Shown piece after piece: positions 1 to 12,062 of a stretch of DNA of 64,000 bases. The stretch comes from Uranotaenia lowii (Eukaryota > Arthropoda > Insecta > Diptera > Culicidae): contig NC_073691.1 in the NCBI RefSeq assembly GCF_029784155.1, positions 119,970,226 to 120,034,225 on the forward strand. The letters run 5' to 3'. The notes beneath the pieces are model-generated. The model ran no database searches. It worked only from the letters and a program-made list of their open reading frames with translations, and was not told where the DNA came from. The position numbers were made by a program, and so were the translations under genes. Positions within the stretch are counted from its first letter, which is position 1. Every line of letters begins with the position of its first letter.

Positions 1-420
1 AAAAACTTTTTTTTCGTACATTGGATCTCACCAAGCACTAATTAAGTTTTCGCCAGATTTGGCAAGCTGCCACTACAGCTAGGAGGTTCTACAGTGGTAT
101 TGGGCCAACGGGTGGATTTTGTCGAAAAGGACATCAACCCACCCAACTGTCCTCAATTCCGCTCTATCGAAAAATTTTGGGCAATTGTCAAGCAGAAGAT
201 GAAGAAGAATGGTAGGACGACTCGGGATGCAACAGAGATGAAGAGTTTGTGGAACAAAATGGCCGCTGCGGTCAGCGAATAGGGTGTTCAAACTATAATG
301 AGTGATACTCAACGAAAAGTTCGAAAATTCATCAAAACAACATCGGAATATTTTTTTTATTATTTTTCCTTTAAAGTGCAATAAAAACCCTACATTTCAA
401 GTTCAAAACATTTTTATTTC
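1..420 (+). pseudogene. Tc1/mariner DD37E transposase, C-terminal fragment
   Basis: This is the C-terminal end of a cut-and-paste transposase, cut by the window edge. From position 53 it reads PDLASCHY, the region of the second catalytic Asp, and near 165-180 it reads RSIEKFWAIVK, holding the catalytic Glu. About 37 residues separate them, as in the copies at 26.4-27.4 kb and 56.6-57.6 kb, but the sequence is clearly more diverged. It is broken: a TAG lies in frame at 80-82, and a one-base deletion near 110 shifts the frame. The readable tail runs to a stop at 280-282. The 3' terminal inverted repeat was not identified. It is a dead copy of an older DD37E subfamily. The family call is secure because of the shared motif order and spacing. 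Confidence 0.8.
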
Positions 421-617
421 GTTTACATAGCTCCGAGATAGACCCGTTTTAATGCGTCCAGATTTGTAGTGATCCATGCTTTAAACTTTCATTTCTGGAC
501 AACTTTTAAGCGGATGGATGAAAATTGATAGAATTGATGAAATACTACCTAAGTAGTAATGTAGTGTTTACATGTGCAAAATTTTGTGGTGATCTGTTTA
601 GTAGTTTTTGAGATAAC

Positions 618-1570
618 CCCAAGCAACCAAAAGTCACATATTTCATGGAATGAAGGCTTTGAAAGTTTCATTATGACTGACAAAGAGAATCAACTGCCCA
701 ATTCCCTTAAGTGAACTTTATGTACTCATTACTGAACTTGAAAGCTGAAAAAATGATTAATATGTACGTTGTTGTCGTACTTGTAATTTAATTCCCAACT
801 TTTCAACCTAAATCTCTAACAATTCCGCCGACACACAACCTTCTTCCGAAAATTCGTTACATGAATCACCGTTTTTTTTTTTTCAAACTACGCGCTCAAA
901 ACATTTCATAAGCTTGTCATATAAAATTTGATCTCTCAGGATTCATCACTGACAGCTATTAGGCCTGTTCAATGCATCATAAATCTCATCTCATAAAGCT
1001 ACTAAATAAATTCTTTACATTGTTATTTACAATATCTATAATCACTACAGTTGTATGTGACTTATTTTGCCCAATTCCCATGAGTGAACTATATGTACTC
1101 ATTACTGAACTTGAAAGCTGAAAAAAAAAATTTATATGTATGTACGTTGTATGGGACTTATGTCACATTAAGGGCACAAAAGTGCTCAAAACGGGATTTT
1201 CTGAGTCATCTAAAAGGCACAAACGCGCTCAAAATGGGATTTACTAAGTCACAAAAAATGTGTTGAGGTGCTTTCAAAATCAAATCACCACATCGAGTTT
1301 TATTTTTAGTAAGGAAAACATCTAGGCGTAGTCTAGTGGTAGCGTGTTCGATTCTCACCACGAAGGTTGGGGTTCGATCCCCAAGCCGGGCAAGTTTTTT
1401 TTAATAAGTAATTTGGTAATTGAGTGACCATTCTGATGCGATATATGAAGGAAATGTAGGAAAGAAGCAATCGAGTAATTTGTCGAGTTTGGAATCCGGT
1501 GCGTGGTATCATGGCGGCCTAATGTACAACATAGTATTTATTCAAGAGAAGGTGATATGAACCGATGTCA
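618..1570 (+). repeat. CCCAAGCAACC-family repeat, copy 1 (right end lost)
   Basis: The left end (CCCAAGCAACCAAAAGTCAC at 618) matches the left end of the repeat at 10749. The segment 1250-1570 matches 10795-11105 almost throughout, including the tRNA-like part. This copy also holds an internal duplication: about 702-773 recurs at 1074-1147. The right inverted end seen at 11318-11334 is missing here, because the truncated Jockey-like element begins at about 1571. Confidence 0.65.
1321..1391 (+). repeat. tRNA-Glu-like segment (SINE-type, non-functional)
   Basis: An A-box-like GTAGTCTAGTGGTAG and a perfect B-box/T-arm GGGGTTCGATCCCC are present, with a TTCTCAC stretch like the anticodon loop of tRNA-Glu(CTC). 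The 5' acceptor strand does not pair with the 3' GCCGGGC, and about five extra bases sit in the anticodon stem. It cannot fold as a normal tRNA. It is a tRNA-derived sequence embedded in a repeat and may keep an RNA polymerase III internal promoter. Confidence 0.7.
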
Positions 1571-1576
1571 AGGCTT

Positions 1577-2999
1577 TTCACTTGGCTTATTTTCCTAATA
1601 AATGGAAAAATGCCAAAATAACTCCAATTTTGAAACCTGGAAAAAGTGCATCAGAGCCTTCAAGTCATCGACCAATTAGTTTGCTTCCTTCTTTAAGTAA
1701 ACTATTTGAGAGAGTTATTTTGAATAGAATGATGATCCACATTAATCAGAATTCTATTTTCCCTGATGAACAATTTGGCTTTCGTCATGGACTATCTACT
1801 ACACATCAACTTTTGAGTGTAAGTAATATGATTAACGCTAGGAAATCTGAAGGTTATTCAACTGGTGTTGCTCTTCTAGATATTGAAAAAGCTTTTGACA
1901 CGACGAGCTAAACAAGCTCGATTTGACTTTCCTGTATATCTTACAAAAATTATTCAAAATTATTTGACTAGCCGAACCTTACAAGTAAGCTATCAAAATT
2001 CATGCTCTGGAAGGCCACCCATTAGAGCTGGTGTTCCTCAGGGCAGTATACTTGGGCCAATTTTATACAATATTTTTACTTCTGAAGGAATAGGTAGAAG
2101 ATTATTTGCTGATGATACTTTGCTTTCAGCCAAAGGTCGAAATTTACGAGTGGTACGCAGTAGATTGCAACAAAATTTAAATTCCTTTTTGAATTACTTG
2201 AAAATGTGGAAAATTTCTCCTAACGCTTCCAAAACTCAACTTATTTTGTTTCCCCATAAGCCAAGAGCTCAATTTTTAAAATCTAATGAAAATCATTCCA
2301 TAACTTTTAATGGGGTTTCATTAGAATGGTCTGATCACGTGAAGTACTTTGGACCTACACTTGATCGGAATCTTACTTTTAAAAATCACATTGAAGATAT
2401 TCAATCTAAATGTAATAAATACACTAAATCTCTTTATTTTCTCATCAACAGGAAATCCAGACTCTGCCTGAGGAATAAGTTGCTCATCTACAAACAGGTG
2501 TTCCGACCAGCGATAATGTATGCTGTTCCGATTTGGTCTAACTGCTGCGCGACGAGGAAAAAGCCATCCAGAGGATTCAGATCAAAGTTTTGAAAATGAT
2601 TTTGCGGCTTCCACCTTGGCACAGCACCGAAGATCTTCATTGGATTGCGGGCATTGAACCGATCGAGAAGATGACCAACAAAATCATCTCCAACTACAAA
2701 GGCAAATCGATGTAGTCTTCCATCGGAGAGATTCGTTCTCTTTATAATTAGTTTAATTTTAGGATAGTGTTTAGTTTTAAGTAAAAAAAAAATTAAATAT
2801 TTTTGCCCTTACATGATGTACTCCCACATGAAATACTTGATTCCGCTAAGCAAATTTAATTCTTATAATTTTTTTTTTATTATCTTGTTAACTATAGGGC
2901 TCTGAACAGTTCATTATTGAACTGAACACCTAATTTAATGTAATAATGTATTATAAATGCAATGATGAATTGATACAAATAAAGATATACTCAAAAAAA
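1577..2999 (+). pseudogene. Jockey/Juan-like non-LTR retrotransposon, 5'-truncated
   Basis: This is the reverse transcriptase half of a LINE; the endonuclease and ORF1 are absent. Visible in order are the fingers region (ITPILKPGK, HRPISLLPSLSKLFE), EQFGFRHGLSTTHQL, motif A (LLDIEKAFDT), motif B (AGVPQGSILGPILYNIFTS), motif C (LFADDT) and the C-terminal WSNCC region. It is dead. A deletion of roughly 20 bases just after motif A shifts the frame at about 1905. A second frameshift lies near 2560; the rest of the protein (IQIKVLKMILRLPPWHSTED) is read in another frame to a stop near 2713. The 3' end is a short A run after an AATAAA-type motif at about 2980. The copy starts directly against the repeat at 618-1570, typical of target-primed 5' truncation. 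Confidence 0.85.
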
Positions 3000-5051
3000 T
3001 GATTTTTTTTAGTCGGCCCCATACAACAGTTTGTTCTTCACATCCTTATCTACCATTTGGAGGGTGAGCCCCCATATTCCCAGACGCTATGCAATTTCGG
3101 GACACCCTTATGTATATACATAATTTGATGATGACTTGCTAGCTTAAATTCCCACCAAGTTTCCGGTCTGACCGAAAAATTAGTGTTATTTTCTTAGCCA
3201 TATCGGTTCGTTTAATAGACAAGAATTTTTTCGGTAATTCTATTCTGAACAAAACAATAACACCAGTTGTAAAAGGTCATGGTTTTGAGAACTTCTTTTA
3301 AGCCTTAAATGAAGCTCCTGCGGAGATATGGTCGTTTCATGTTACCAACTTCACAGTTTGTTTTGATATGATGCAACAAATGACCAGGCATGTTCCAAAT
3401 TTCCACAAAAGATTTCCCTTGCTGGAAAAAGAGTATCCGTCGGCCTTCCAACGCAATGGAAAAACGATTTTCCCCTCCATTCCAGTGCTGCATTTTCTCG
3501 GTACCAACGGTATTCGTTCCTGTAGGATGGCATTCTACGGAGAGCCGAGGGTTTGTTTTGTTCTCTCTTCATAGAAAAACGTGTCGTTCGCTCTTGGTCG
3601 ATTTTCGTACGACGATGCCGCCAACACGTGCCGAACCACGTTGGGGCGCACTCGGGTGGTGAAAAATCGATGCTGCAGCGGGTAAAGCCGAACTTTGACA
3701 GGAAAACGGTCGACTGGAAAAGTCGTTATGTCGACTCGCCCGAACCGAATTTCCTGCCGAACATTGGAAAATATCCCTACGGTGGGTGCTGGTGATAGTC
3801 TTTTTCTCGTCGGCGCCAGGATTTGCTTCAGTTATGTGTTTAACGTTCGCCGAAGCGGATATCCAACCAGGTTACGAGCGGAGTTTCGTTGGACGGTTTC
3901 GCGCGCGGTTTTTCTGAAGCGGTTGGGCAAAAAGGATTTGGCACTGGCTTTGTCGGGGTTTTTTTTGCCTTTCTTCTCACCCGAGGGGGCATGTGAAGGA
4001 ATGCAATTCGGCGACCTTTTGCGATAAGGTTTGGTGTGTGTGATCATTTGTGGGTGGAATTTTTATTGCCGAAAAGTGCATTCGGTTTATAGTCGCTGCT
4101 GGATGGTTTTGGTCCAAATTCATGGGAATATTTTTGCGGCTATGGTTCTGCCCTTCAGATTGGCTTTTGCGAGTTAAGCTGGATTAGTGGGGTTTTGCGG
4201 TGTCGGGTGTGTTTGTGAAACGCATTTCCATGCAGGCTTGAAAGTGCATTTGATGGAAAGTGGATCCTCATGTTGAGCACGGTAGTGGAAGCGAAAATAA
4301 ATAAAAATCAATTAACAATCCAATATTAAAAAGTCACATACCCATAACAACAGTGGCTGACCCGGCTCGCCTACGTGTTGTTCCGCCTGGGTGTATCGGA
4401 TCTGGCCAGCCAGGTTTGTGTGCATGTGTGTCGGTGGGTTTTCCGTAGGCTGGCCGTTTGCTAACAGGCACAGTGATGACCCGGTTCCGTAAAGCTCCTC
4501 AACAACCCGATTGCTGGAAGGTTTGTGGTGGCACTTCGTGACGTTAAAGGTATTTCAAGCCAATCGAAGGCAGGGAAAATTGTGGCACCCGATGACGACG
4601 TGCTGAATGAGTCTACACAATAAAAGTACAACAATGCCGCTTCAATGGTGAAACCATAAAAGTTTTGCCAGTGTGTGGAACCGATACTGGAACAACGCTA
4701 AACAAATGTATGCGGGTTAAGGTGGCAAATTTACCACGGAAAGGAATACCAAAATAATATATATTACCTGCGTGCTTAAGCCGAGGTGGGCGCTGAATAT
4801 AGTTCGCTTTTATGTGGTAATTGTGACCTAATCAAATGTGAAAATGTGTTCCCGTGTTTTTTGAGCAACAAAGTAAACAGTGAGATTAGTGTGAATTGTA
4901 AAACCATCAACCAAATTTATAACCGGAGTACTAGATTTCCCAAACCATATACTGTGTTTTCCTTCGCAACGCCTACTTCACTTCAACACACCAGCGACAT
5001 ACGAAAAAACACAGGAAAATAATTCTTGGTGAAGCAACTCAACTCAATTCA
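3000..5051. other. GC-richer unique block; possible promoter and 5' UTR
   Basis: This block is less AT-rich than its surroundings and rich in CpG (notably 3480-4560). I saw no transposon end in it. Several short overlapping open frames occur in all phases at 3300-4050, but none resembles a protein. The last 200 bases read like an insect 5' UTR, with AGTGTGAA-type motifs near 4880-4895, leading into the candidate start codon at 5052. A promoter is inferred from position only. Confidence 0.3.
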
Positions 5052-5090
5052 ATGGAACGGAGAAGGCAAAACAGCATATTTAAGCCAAAG
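5052..5090 (+). CDS. possible first coding exon of an unknown gene
   Basis: An ATG at 5052 opens 13 codons (MERRRQNSIFKPK) that run straight into a good splice donor, AAG|GTAAAC, at 5090/5091, leaving the intron in phase 0. The exon is short and basic. The only downstream acceptor with a convincing open exon in the same phase is at 16574, which would give a protein of about 95 residues with an 11.5-kb intron full of transposons. The link is inference, and neither part is recognised. Alternatives are a chance ORF, or an exon whose partner lies outside the window. RNA-seq reads spanning 5090-16574 would settle it. Confidence 0.35.
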
Positions 5091-6094
5091 GTAAACCATG
5101 TTTGTAGCTACAAAACAATTAATTAAAATATCTCACGTGAGTGCGTTTCCGAGTGAAGTCATGAAGCAAAAGGAGGACCCTACATACGTACAGTACGTTC
5201 ATTTTTCTCCCTTAATCTAGATACGTGTGTTGTTTCTGATTACGATTCCTGTTACATGTTATTTACTGGTGCATAGGAGGAGCTTTCACGCAACGTTTTT
5301 TTCTTCCACTAAAGGAAAAAAAATGAAGAAAAAATAGATAGTGACGGCGATACATGAGCATAATATTTTTGAATTGACAAAAGTATGTAGGTACATAGCC
5401 CTTTCATAAACTGTGATTATTGTTTTAAAATGGTTTTAAGGTTTTAAGGACATTTGAAATTTAAAATTATTACTATACAGGGCGGGCTCGATTCTGCGTT
5501 CCCCCCATTTTTTTTTTCGGAACAGATAATCGAATCCCATGGATAGTCGAGTGAAAAAATTTTGACTACGAAAACCATTTTTACCATTTCCTACTTTAAA
5601 AAGAGGTATATAATTGTTTTTTAAAGAAATTTTTGGAAAATGTTATTTCTGCGAGTCAGATTTTGGATACAGACAGGAGATGACTTAAACAGTGATTTTT
5701 TAAAATTGTTTGTCCTCAAGGCAACGAATTTTCTAGAAAACGCTATAGGCTTCCTGTAGAAGTCGTTATAGTATTGGACAACTGTTCAGCCCTTTACAAA
5801 ACTGAAGATCTCGAAACCGTCTAATTCAGCATCTTCGTTGTCTCCAAACACCTCAGCCAATATGGATCAGAACATCTTGTTATCAGCTAATTAACATAGT
5901 AACACCGTTCAGGAAGTAGACGTTCAGTTTGATGTGATGAATGGTAATTAAAAAAATGGGAAGATTGTAATGAATCCCAATAATGATTACCCATTCTAGG
6001 ATGCCAATGATACATTTTTGACTACAGCGATTTCTGCTTCAAGTATAAACCTACTAAATGATATGACGATGAGATTATTTCTGATACCTCAGCA
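5091..6094. other. AT-rich non-coding, inferred intron
   Basis: I found no open frame, RNA gene or paired transposon ends here. If the exon model is right, this is the start of the long intron. Confidence 0.4.
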
Positions 6095-8225
6095 CATGGC
6101 CGTAGGAACGGGGGGGGTTTTGGGGGTTAAACCCCCCCCATGAGGGTCCGAAAAAGCAAGCGAGGTATTCTACTTTACACTTAAAATTTTAAATTCATAA
6201 TCAAATTATAATAATAGAGCAAAGTTATTCAAGAGTAACAATCAAAAACCCATCCCAAGTTCAAAATTCTGCTTCAGTTTTTCAAAATTTTCTCACTTCT
6301 TTATGGAATAAGGTTGCCAGATTTTTTTCAGCACGTATCCGCGCTGTTTTATATAAAAACCTAGCAAAATCCGGATATTTGATGTTAAAAATTGTCGACC
6401 AAAATCCGGGCAATATCCGGGCAATTTAAGTCAAAACTTAGGAATTGCTCATCAAACATCAAGAAAGAAAACCTTTCATGATTCTTTTTTTCAAAACTTG
6501 CTTCGAAAATTTTGGACGCATAAATAGAAATAAATTTACAACACCATTTGTTTATTTTTTAAGTTTGATTTAAGAATGATAATAAACCCGGTAAAAATCC
6601 AGGCTTTTTTATGAAATCCGGGCAACAGGATTGAACCGGACTTTTCCAAAATTTTATTTTAAATATCCAGGCCAACCCGGTTAAAACCAGGCAATCTGGC
6701 AACCTTATCATAGAAAATCAGGTCTGAATATTAAATTTTGAATTAAACCCATTTTGGAGGTTCTGGTTCCATATTCCCATAACCAAAATTGTTTTTCTAC
6801 ATATTTTCGTATATCTGATTTAATATCAAATTAAGGATTCTTGAATTTCAGTTCGAATAGTCATATGATATCAGGAATGAAAAGCTGCTTTGAAATCCTG
6901 GTTTAATTTTGGATTTGCATTTTATATCAAATTTGAATCATGTTTTTCGAAAATCATATGCATTTCCAATATTTTGATAATAGTTTTCCGAATTTCAAAA
7001 AAAGAATTTTGTTTTATATTCAAAATCGAAGTTCTTGGACTTTATTATAACACAACACATTTAAACCTTCTAAGGGGGTATCTAAAATTAAAAACTCAGA
7101 TTCATCAGATGAAATTCACATTTTAATTCAGATTCATCAGGGCTTGGCTCATAATTAAGATTCAGAAATCATATTTTTTTACATTTCAGAAATCGTTATG
7201 AAATTCGGAAACACATTCAAAGTTCAATTTTTGAATTCAGGTTCAGAATTCAGATTGAAAATTCAGAAAAAACATTATGCTTGTGAATGAGTTTATCATT
7301 CAACATAATATTGTTGAGGAGTTTAAGAGAACATAAACTTAAATATTTGCTTGTCAATTCAATTTCCAGATTTCAATTTTTTTAATCAGAATTAGTTTGG
7401 ACACAGAATTCAGCTGAAAATTACAAAGATAATGTAGAATTAGAGTAATTTTTTTCAGATTTGTTTTATGCTAAATATTATAAATTATATTTCAAATAAA
7501 TCTTCCACAGGATTTTAGTTATGGAATTGATTCTTTATGAACAAATATTTTAAAGAAAAGAAAGAAACTGTTAAAAAAAACATGTACCTGATCTTCACCT
7601 AAAAAATCTGCACAAATTTCTATATTTTCTCGGTGAATTGTTTAACATTATTAATATTCTAGTTTTTTTAAGCTAAATTTCAAATTAAAATCATAAATAT
7701 CGATCAAGTTTGTATCAAGCAAATTTGATCCGTAATTTTGTTTATCTTTTACTGTTTTCTTGGAAATTTTTATTTATTTTCATCAAAGGTTAAAATCTTG
7801 AAACTTGCAAAATAGTTTGGGAGATTAGGCTTGTTTGATTTGAGTACGGCATAAGCTTTTTTAAGGAAATTGAAGGCTACCCTAAAAAGAACTTATTTTA
7901 TGCTCAAATCAAATAAATGTAATAAAAAATCTACCAAACTCTTGAAAAAATTCATAAATTTTAACCATCAATGAAAACCAATTCCATATTTTGTTTCTAA
8001 AGGTTTCATTAAAAAAAAATTAGCTCACACTTAAGGCTTAAGACCTTTTCTAAAGTAACGATCTAATACGAAAACTATTAATGAGTACTTAAAAATAAAT
8101 AATTATATAGTTACAAACATATTTTGAATTAAATTGTTTTTGTTCGTGCGTTGTTGGGCAAAAAATCATAGGTAAAAATCAGTCTCCAAAACCCCCCCCA
8201 TGAGTCGGTTCTTCCTACGGCCCTG
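6095..8225. mobile_element. hAT-type non-autonomous element, 2131 bp
   Basis: The ends match in inverted orientation: CATGGCCGTAGGAA on the left, and TTCCTACGGCCCTG on the right. C-rich and G-rich runs (CCCCCCCATGAG) follow at both ends. They are flanked by a perfect 8-bp direct repeat, CCTCAGCA, at 6087-6094 and 8226-8233, the hallmark of hAT transposition. The interior is AT-rich without a transposase. A smaller TA-flanked element is nested at 6311-6705. Confidence 0.85.
6311..6705. mobile_element. 395-bp TA-flanked MITE with AGGTTGCCAGATT ends, nested
   Basis: The inverted ends AGGTTGCCAGATT and AATCTGGCAACCT are flanked by TA on both sides (6309-6310 and 6706-6707). The interior repeats phrases such as AATCCGGGCAA. 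It lies wholly inside the hAT element at 6095-8225, so it inserted later. Related, more decayed pieces occur near 17440-17550, 57736-57850 and 60710-61100. Confidence 0.75.
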
Positions 8226-8233
8226 CCTCAGCA

Positions 8234-10743
8234 CTGTATGCATGCATGTATGTATGTGTGTATCTTTGACCCACCAGTGGCTGATAAGTTTTCCGATCCG
8301 CGGTACGGAAAGTCTCAATCGCACATTCAAATATTGTTCATGCTTAAATCATCACCATAGTTGCAGCACTACCAAGGGGTCCGTTACCACTAGCTCGGGA
8401 CAGGTTTGACTCATCTTACTCCCTTCCAACTGTTTGAAACAAAAGAAGAATCCTGAAAAAGAACCTTCTCATCATTCCAAATTTGCCCGGCTCCGGCTGG
8501 CTTGAACCTACAATCTATTTTATATCGGTTTTCCGAGCGCTTGAAGACCTGTACAATTCCCTCACAAATCCCAAATATTAAAGTTAAGCTAAATAATATT
8601 TTCATTTTAGAAAGTAAAAGTTTACTCGAAAATACATAGCTTCCTGACAGTTGTGTGTCGGTGCACTATCTCACTACTCTTCGTAAAAAAAAAATTGGAA
8701 TCAAAAAATTTAACTCCTTCCAAAAAGGCGGCGATTACACTCCAGTTACAAAAACAAAACGCTTGAGAGAACTGACCTTTATACTGGAAACTCTGTATTA
8801 CACTTTGACGTTATTCTTTTCCTGATAAAAAAAAACTGGAAATTCGATCTTTTGTTTTAATCAATAAATTTCCTCTTCACAAATACACGCAAACAAAAAA
8901 AAACAACAAGAAGAAAATAGACGCGACCACACTTGACTAAGGTCTACTTTTGTTCAGATTATTTCTGAAACCTCAGCATTAGGAAGAAAATAAAACCGTT
9001 TGCCTATAGAGATTGAGAGATTTGAGTGGAAATATTATGGAGAAAATCTCCGAAAATAGTAACACTTGGCTGATGATTTTGTTGGATAAATTTTTCAATC
9101 ATTAATTGCAAATTTCTCCGCTTCAAATGGAGTAATTTTGTCAATTTGTCAATTTGGAGTGAATTTGTCAGTCAATTTGACTCTCCAAGCTAAAAGCGTT
9201 ATAACTCTTTTCATACTTAACCGATAACAACAAAATTTATATCACTTGAAACCTTGTAATGTCAGTAAAATATGTTTAGAACAAAATTTATTCTAATTTT
9301 AACATTTTGTTGTCTTAAGATTTTTGATGCAACAAAAATTTAATTTTCTGGAATTTTTCAAAGTTGACTACTTTGCGCGATTTTCTTTACAAATTGAAAT
9401 TTCATCTGTTGTTGTGGTCCACCGTCGGGTTATACCCGGATTTTCAGATCTTTTACTTTGTTTGGACAAATCAAAAGTAAATTTATTGGAAAAGAAATTT
9501 AATCTACATTCTAATAAGGTGCAACAATTTACGCTGTGAGATTTCACAAAACTATGAAAATTATAAACGTAGAATCATTCCTGAATTTCAAGAACCACAA
9601 GCAGAACGCGTCCAGCAGAACGTGTTCCTTTGCTCTCCGAGTCCTACGGTGGGAGGTGATTTAGGCAGAGATCAGAGAACAATGCACGAAATAATGATGA
9701 TATTACAAGGTTTCAATAGATATAAATTTTTTATGAAATTAGTTATAATTCAAACGACTTATATAGACTTTACTTTTCGAGTGTCAAATTGACACTCTAA
9801 GTCGGAAAAAGGAGTTTTTAGTCCTGGCTTCCAGGGTTCGTCCATAAAAAAAATAAAGATGCAATATTAAAGAACTTTTGAAAAGGGTTCCCGAAGAAAT
9901 GTTTGATTTTTGAAGCTTCTGAAAAAAGTGACAAGCATTCAAACTTGCAATAGTGTCAAATTGACACTCTAATGCGGATAAGGGTTGAATTTTTTTTTTC
10001 CACGTTAACAGATTCACTCAAAAATATTGTACGGATAATCGAAAAACGAACAATTGAGACACCGGATTAGGCCCTGGCAAGTTTCTTCTGTTGATTTTTG
10101 AGTTTCTTTCTTTCACTCGAGCAGTGAATATGAGTGGATTCACTTTCATTCGAGTAATGAAACTAAAATCCTCGAAATTGAAATTCGTTGAAGCGAGACG
10201 AATAAAAGAAAATTTCAATTTCATTCTTTCCTTTCGACGATTTCGAGTACTGCACCGGATAATCGAGTCTACGTAGAATCGAGTGAGTATTGGATTAAAA
10301 TGAATGTAATTATGATGAGATTTCCCCTTTCTTCCAGTGGAGAGCCGGGTTGGGAGGAGGGAGTCACTGAAACAATATTTGCAATAACTCGAGATCCAAC
10401 GGAAAAATGAAACCAGAGGATCCGGGAGATCGCATTTTTATACATGAAATGTTACCTTGATGGTATGAGACCTCTCCTTCCTTTCAGTGGTGAAATAACC
10501 ATCATATCAATATTTATAATAAATCGGGAACTAATAGGGAAAAAGGGATCAAATGTGGCAATCGGAGCGTATTTGTAGAATAAAATGTTTCTCTGATTGT
10601 TTGAGACTCCAACCTTCTTCCAATGAGAAGATTGGAAGGGAAGATGGAATAGCTCATACAAATTTCATTATAAATTGAGTACTTATCGGGAATATCAACA
10701 CTAAATTTGGCATGGGAGAGTGGCATATAGCATAGCATGACTA
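8234..10743. other. AT-rich non-coding with scattered short repeats
   Basis: No supported gene was found. Two copies of the near-palindrome AGTGTCAAATTGACACTCTAA lie at about 9779 and 9952, both followed by a similar ~10-base tail. A possible pogo/Tigger-like end (CCGGATAATCGAGTCTACG) lies near 10255-10275, but I could not pair it with a second end. Confidence 0.4.
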
Positions 10744-10748
10744 CACAT

Positions 10749-11334
10749 CCCAAGCAACCAAAAGTCACATATTTACTTGAATGATGGCATTAAGTCACAA
10801 AAAGTGCATTGAGGTGCTTCAAATTCAAATCAACACTTAGAGTTTTAATTTCAGTTATAACAACATCTAGGCGTGGTCTTGTGGTAGCGTGTTCGAAACT
10901 CATCACGAAGGTCGGGGTTCGATCCCCTAGCCGGGCTTAATAAGTAATTTGGCAATTGAGTGACCATTCTGATGCGATATATGTAGGAAATGTAGGAAAG
11001 AAGCAATTGAGCAATTTGTCGAATTTGGAATCTGACGCGCGGCATCATGGCGGCACCATGTTCATAGCATAGTAAATAATCAAAAGAAGGTAATATGAAT
11101 CCATGCCACGGGTGCAGTTGAGATAGCGAGAGATTTTTTGCTCACTTTACGATTTTTTGGAAGCTCAATTAAAAGGCAGCTGGAAGCTGAATAGAAGATC
11201 ATTAAGACTTGTTTTGGAACTTGAAAGTATGAATAAGAACTTAAATTTTGAGCTGCATAGAACGTACTTCATATCAATGATGGGGCTGAGTAAGCGTTTT
11301 GGTACCTGTTCTATAGAACTTTTGGTTGCTTGGG
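10749..11334. mobile_element. CCCAAGCAACC TIR element with embedded tRNA-like segment
   Basis: The inverted ends CCCAAGCAACCAAAAGT (left) and ACTTTTGGTTGCTTGGG (right) bracket about 590 bp; the inversion extends four more bases outwards (ACAT/ATGT), so the exact end and target duplication are uncertain. It is the more complete of two copies; the other is at 618-1570. There is no transposase. It is a non-autonomous DNA element of unassigned superfamily that carries a tRNA-derived segment. Confidence 0.7.
10866..10936 (+). repeat. tRNA-Glu-like segment, second copy
   Basis: It is homologous to 1321-1391: an A-box-like GTGGTCTTGTGGTAG and a B box GGGGTTCGATCCCC, followed by TAGCCGGGC. The B-box arm is perfect, while the acceptor and anticodon stems are defective. 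About 80 bases of repeat-specific flank are shared on each side, so the two copies descend from one repeat rather than from two tRNA genes. Confidence 0.7.
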
Positions 11335-11399
11335 ATGTCTTGCATAGGCTTGTCTGATACACAAAGTACAATTTATAATTCGAGACAACACGAGATGCC

Positions 11400-11762
11400 A
11401 AAATAAGTATCTGGATTCAACACTCGTTTTAAGTTATGTGGAGTCGAATATGACATATGACGTTACTTCGTTACGAAAAATGTTTCTATTATAGTCCGAG
11501 ACTCTGCACACATTAGAAGAGGAGAAGGAGAATTCCATATAAAAATGGCATAATTGGCATAAATGGCATAAAAATAAATAATGAAACTCAAAACAAAGGC
11601 TTTGAAAATATAAACCTTTTGAAAACATTAAGATAACTCATCATTGAATTTAACTTAGCAGAAAAGAAATTCGTTAGAATTCAAAGTGTTTTAGAAATAA
11701 ATAAAATTAAAATATTTTTGTTTATTTTTGAAAGGTGTAACAAAGCACAACGGGTCAGCTAG
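11400..11762 (+). mobile_element. Helitron-like 3' end, rest undefined
   Basis: The sequence ACGGGTCAGCTAG ends at 11762 and is followed by T. It matches the end of the larger Helitron-like element at 42566-42581 (ACGGGTTCAGCTAG followed by T). A CTAG terminus before T, with a short preceding hairpin, is the usual Helitron end. The 5' boundary was not found; the start given here is arbitrary. Confidence 0.35.
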
Positions 11763-12062
11763 TTATCTCCAAAATAAGATGTGCTTTGAAAAAAAAAAAC
11801 TCAAAAGATCACAGTTTTGCTTAAACTAAGGTGCCCATCTTGCCTCGTGTGACCATCATGCATTTCGTTCCCCTATCAACCAGATAAAATTTTTATACAA
11901 AAGAAATCAGAATTTCTGTCCTCCTAATTTCCTTAACGATACCTTTCTACAAAGCCAACTCATAAGTTACAGTGTTGCTCTTAAATAGAGTATGCTTGAA
12001 TCTGTCATTGAAATATAAGCTTGAAACAATTATATGGGGGTTTGCCGACTTTATTGGGGGTA

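Noticed and set aside
1321..1391. Functional tRNA-Glu gene
   Set aside because: The acceptor stem does not pair and the anticodon arm has extra bases; the same defects occur in the repeat copy at 10866.
3305..4047. Cluster of overlapping short frames on both strands as a gene
   Set aside because: It is explained by GC-rich composition with few stops; there is no splice context and no motif, and frames overlap in all phases.
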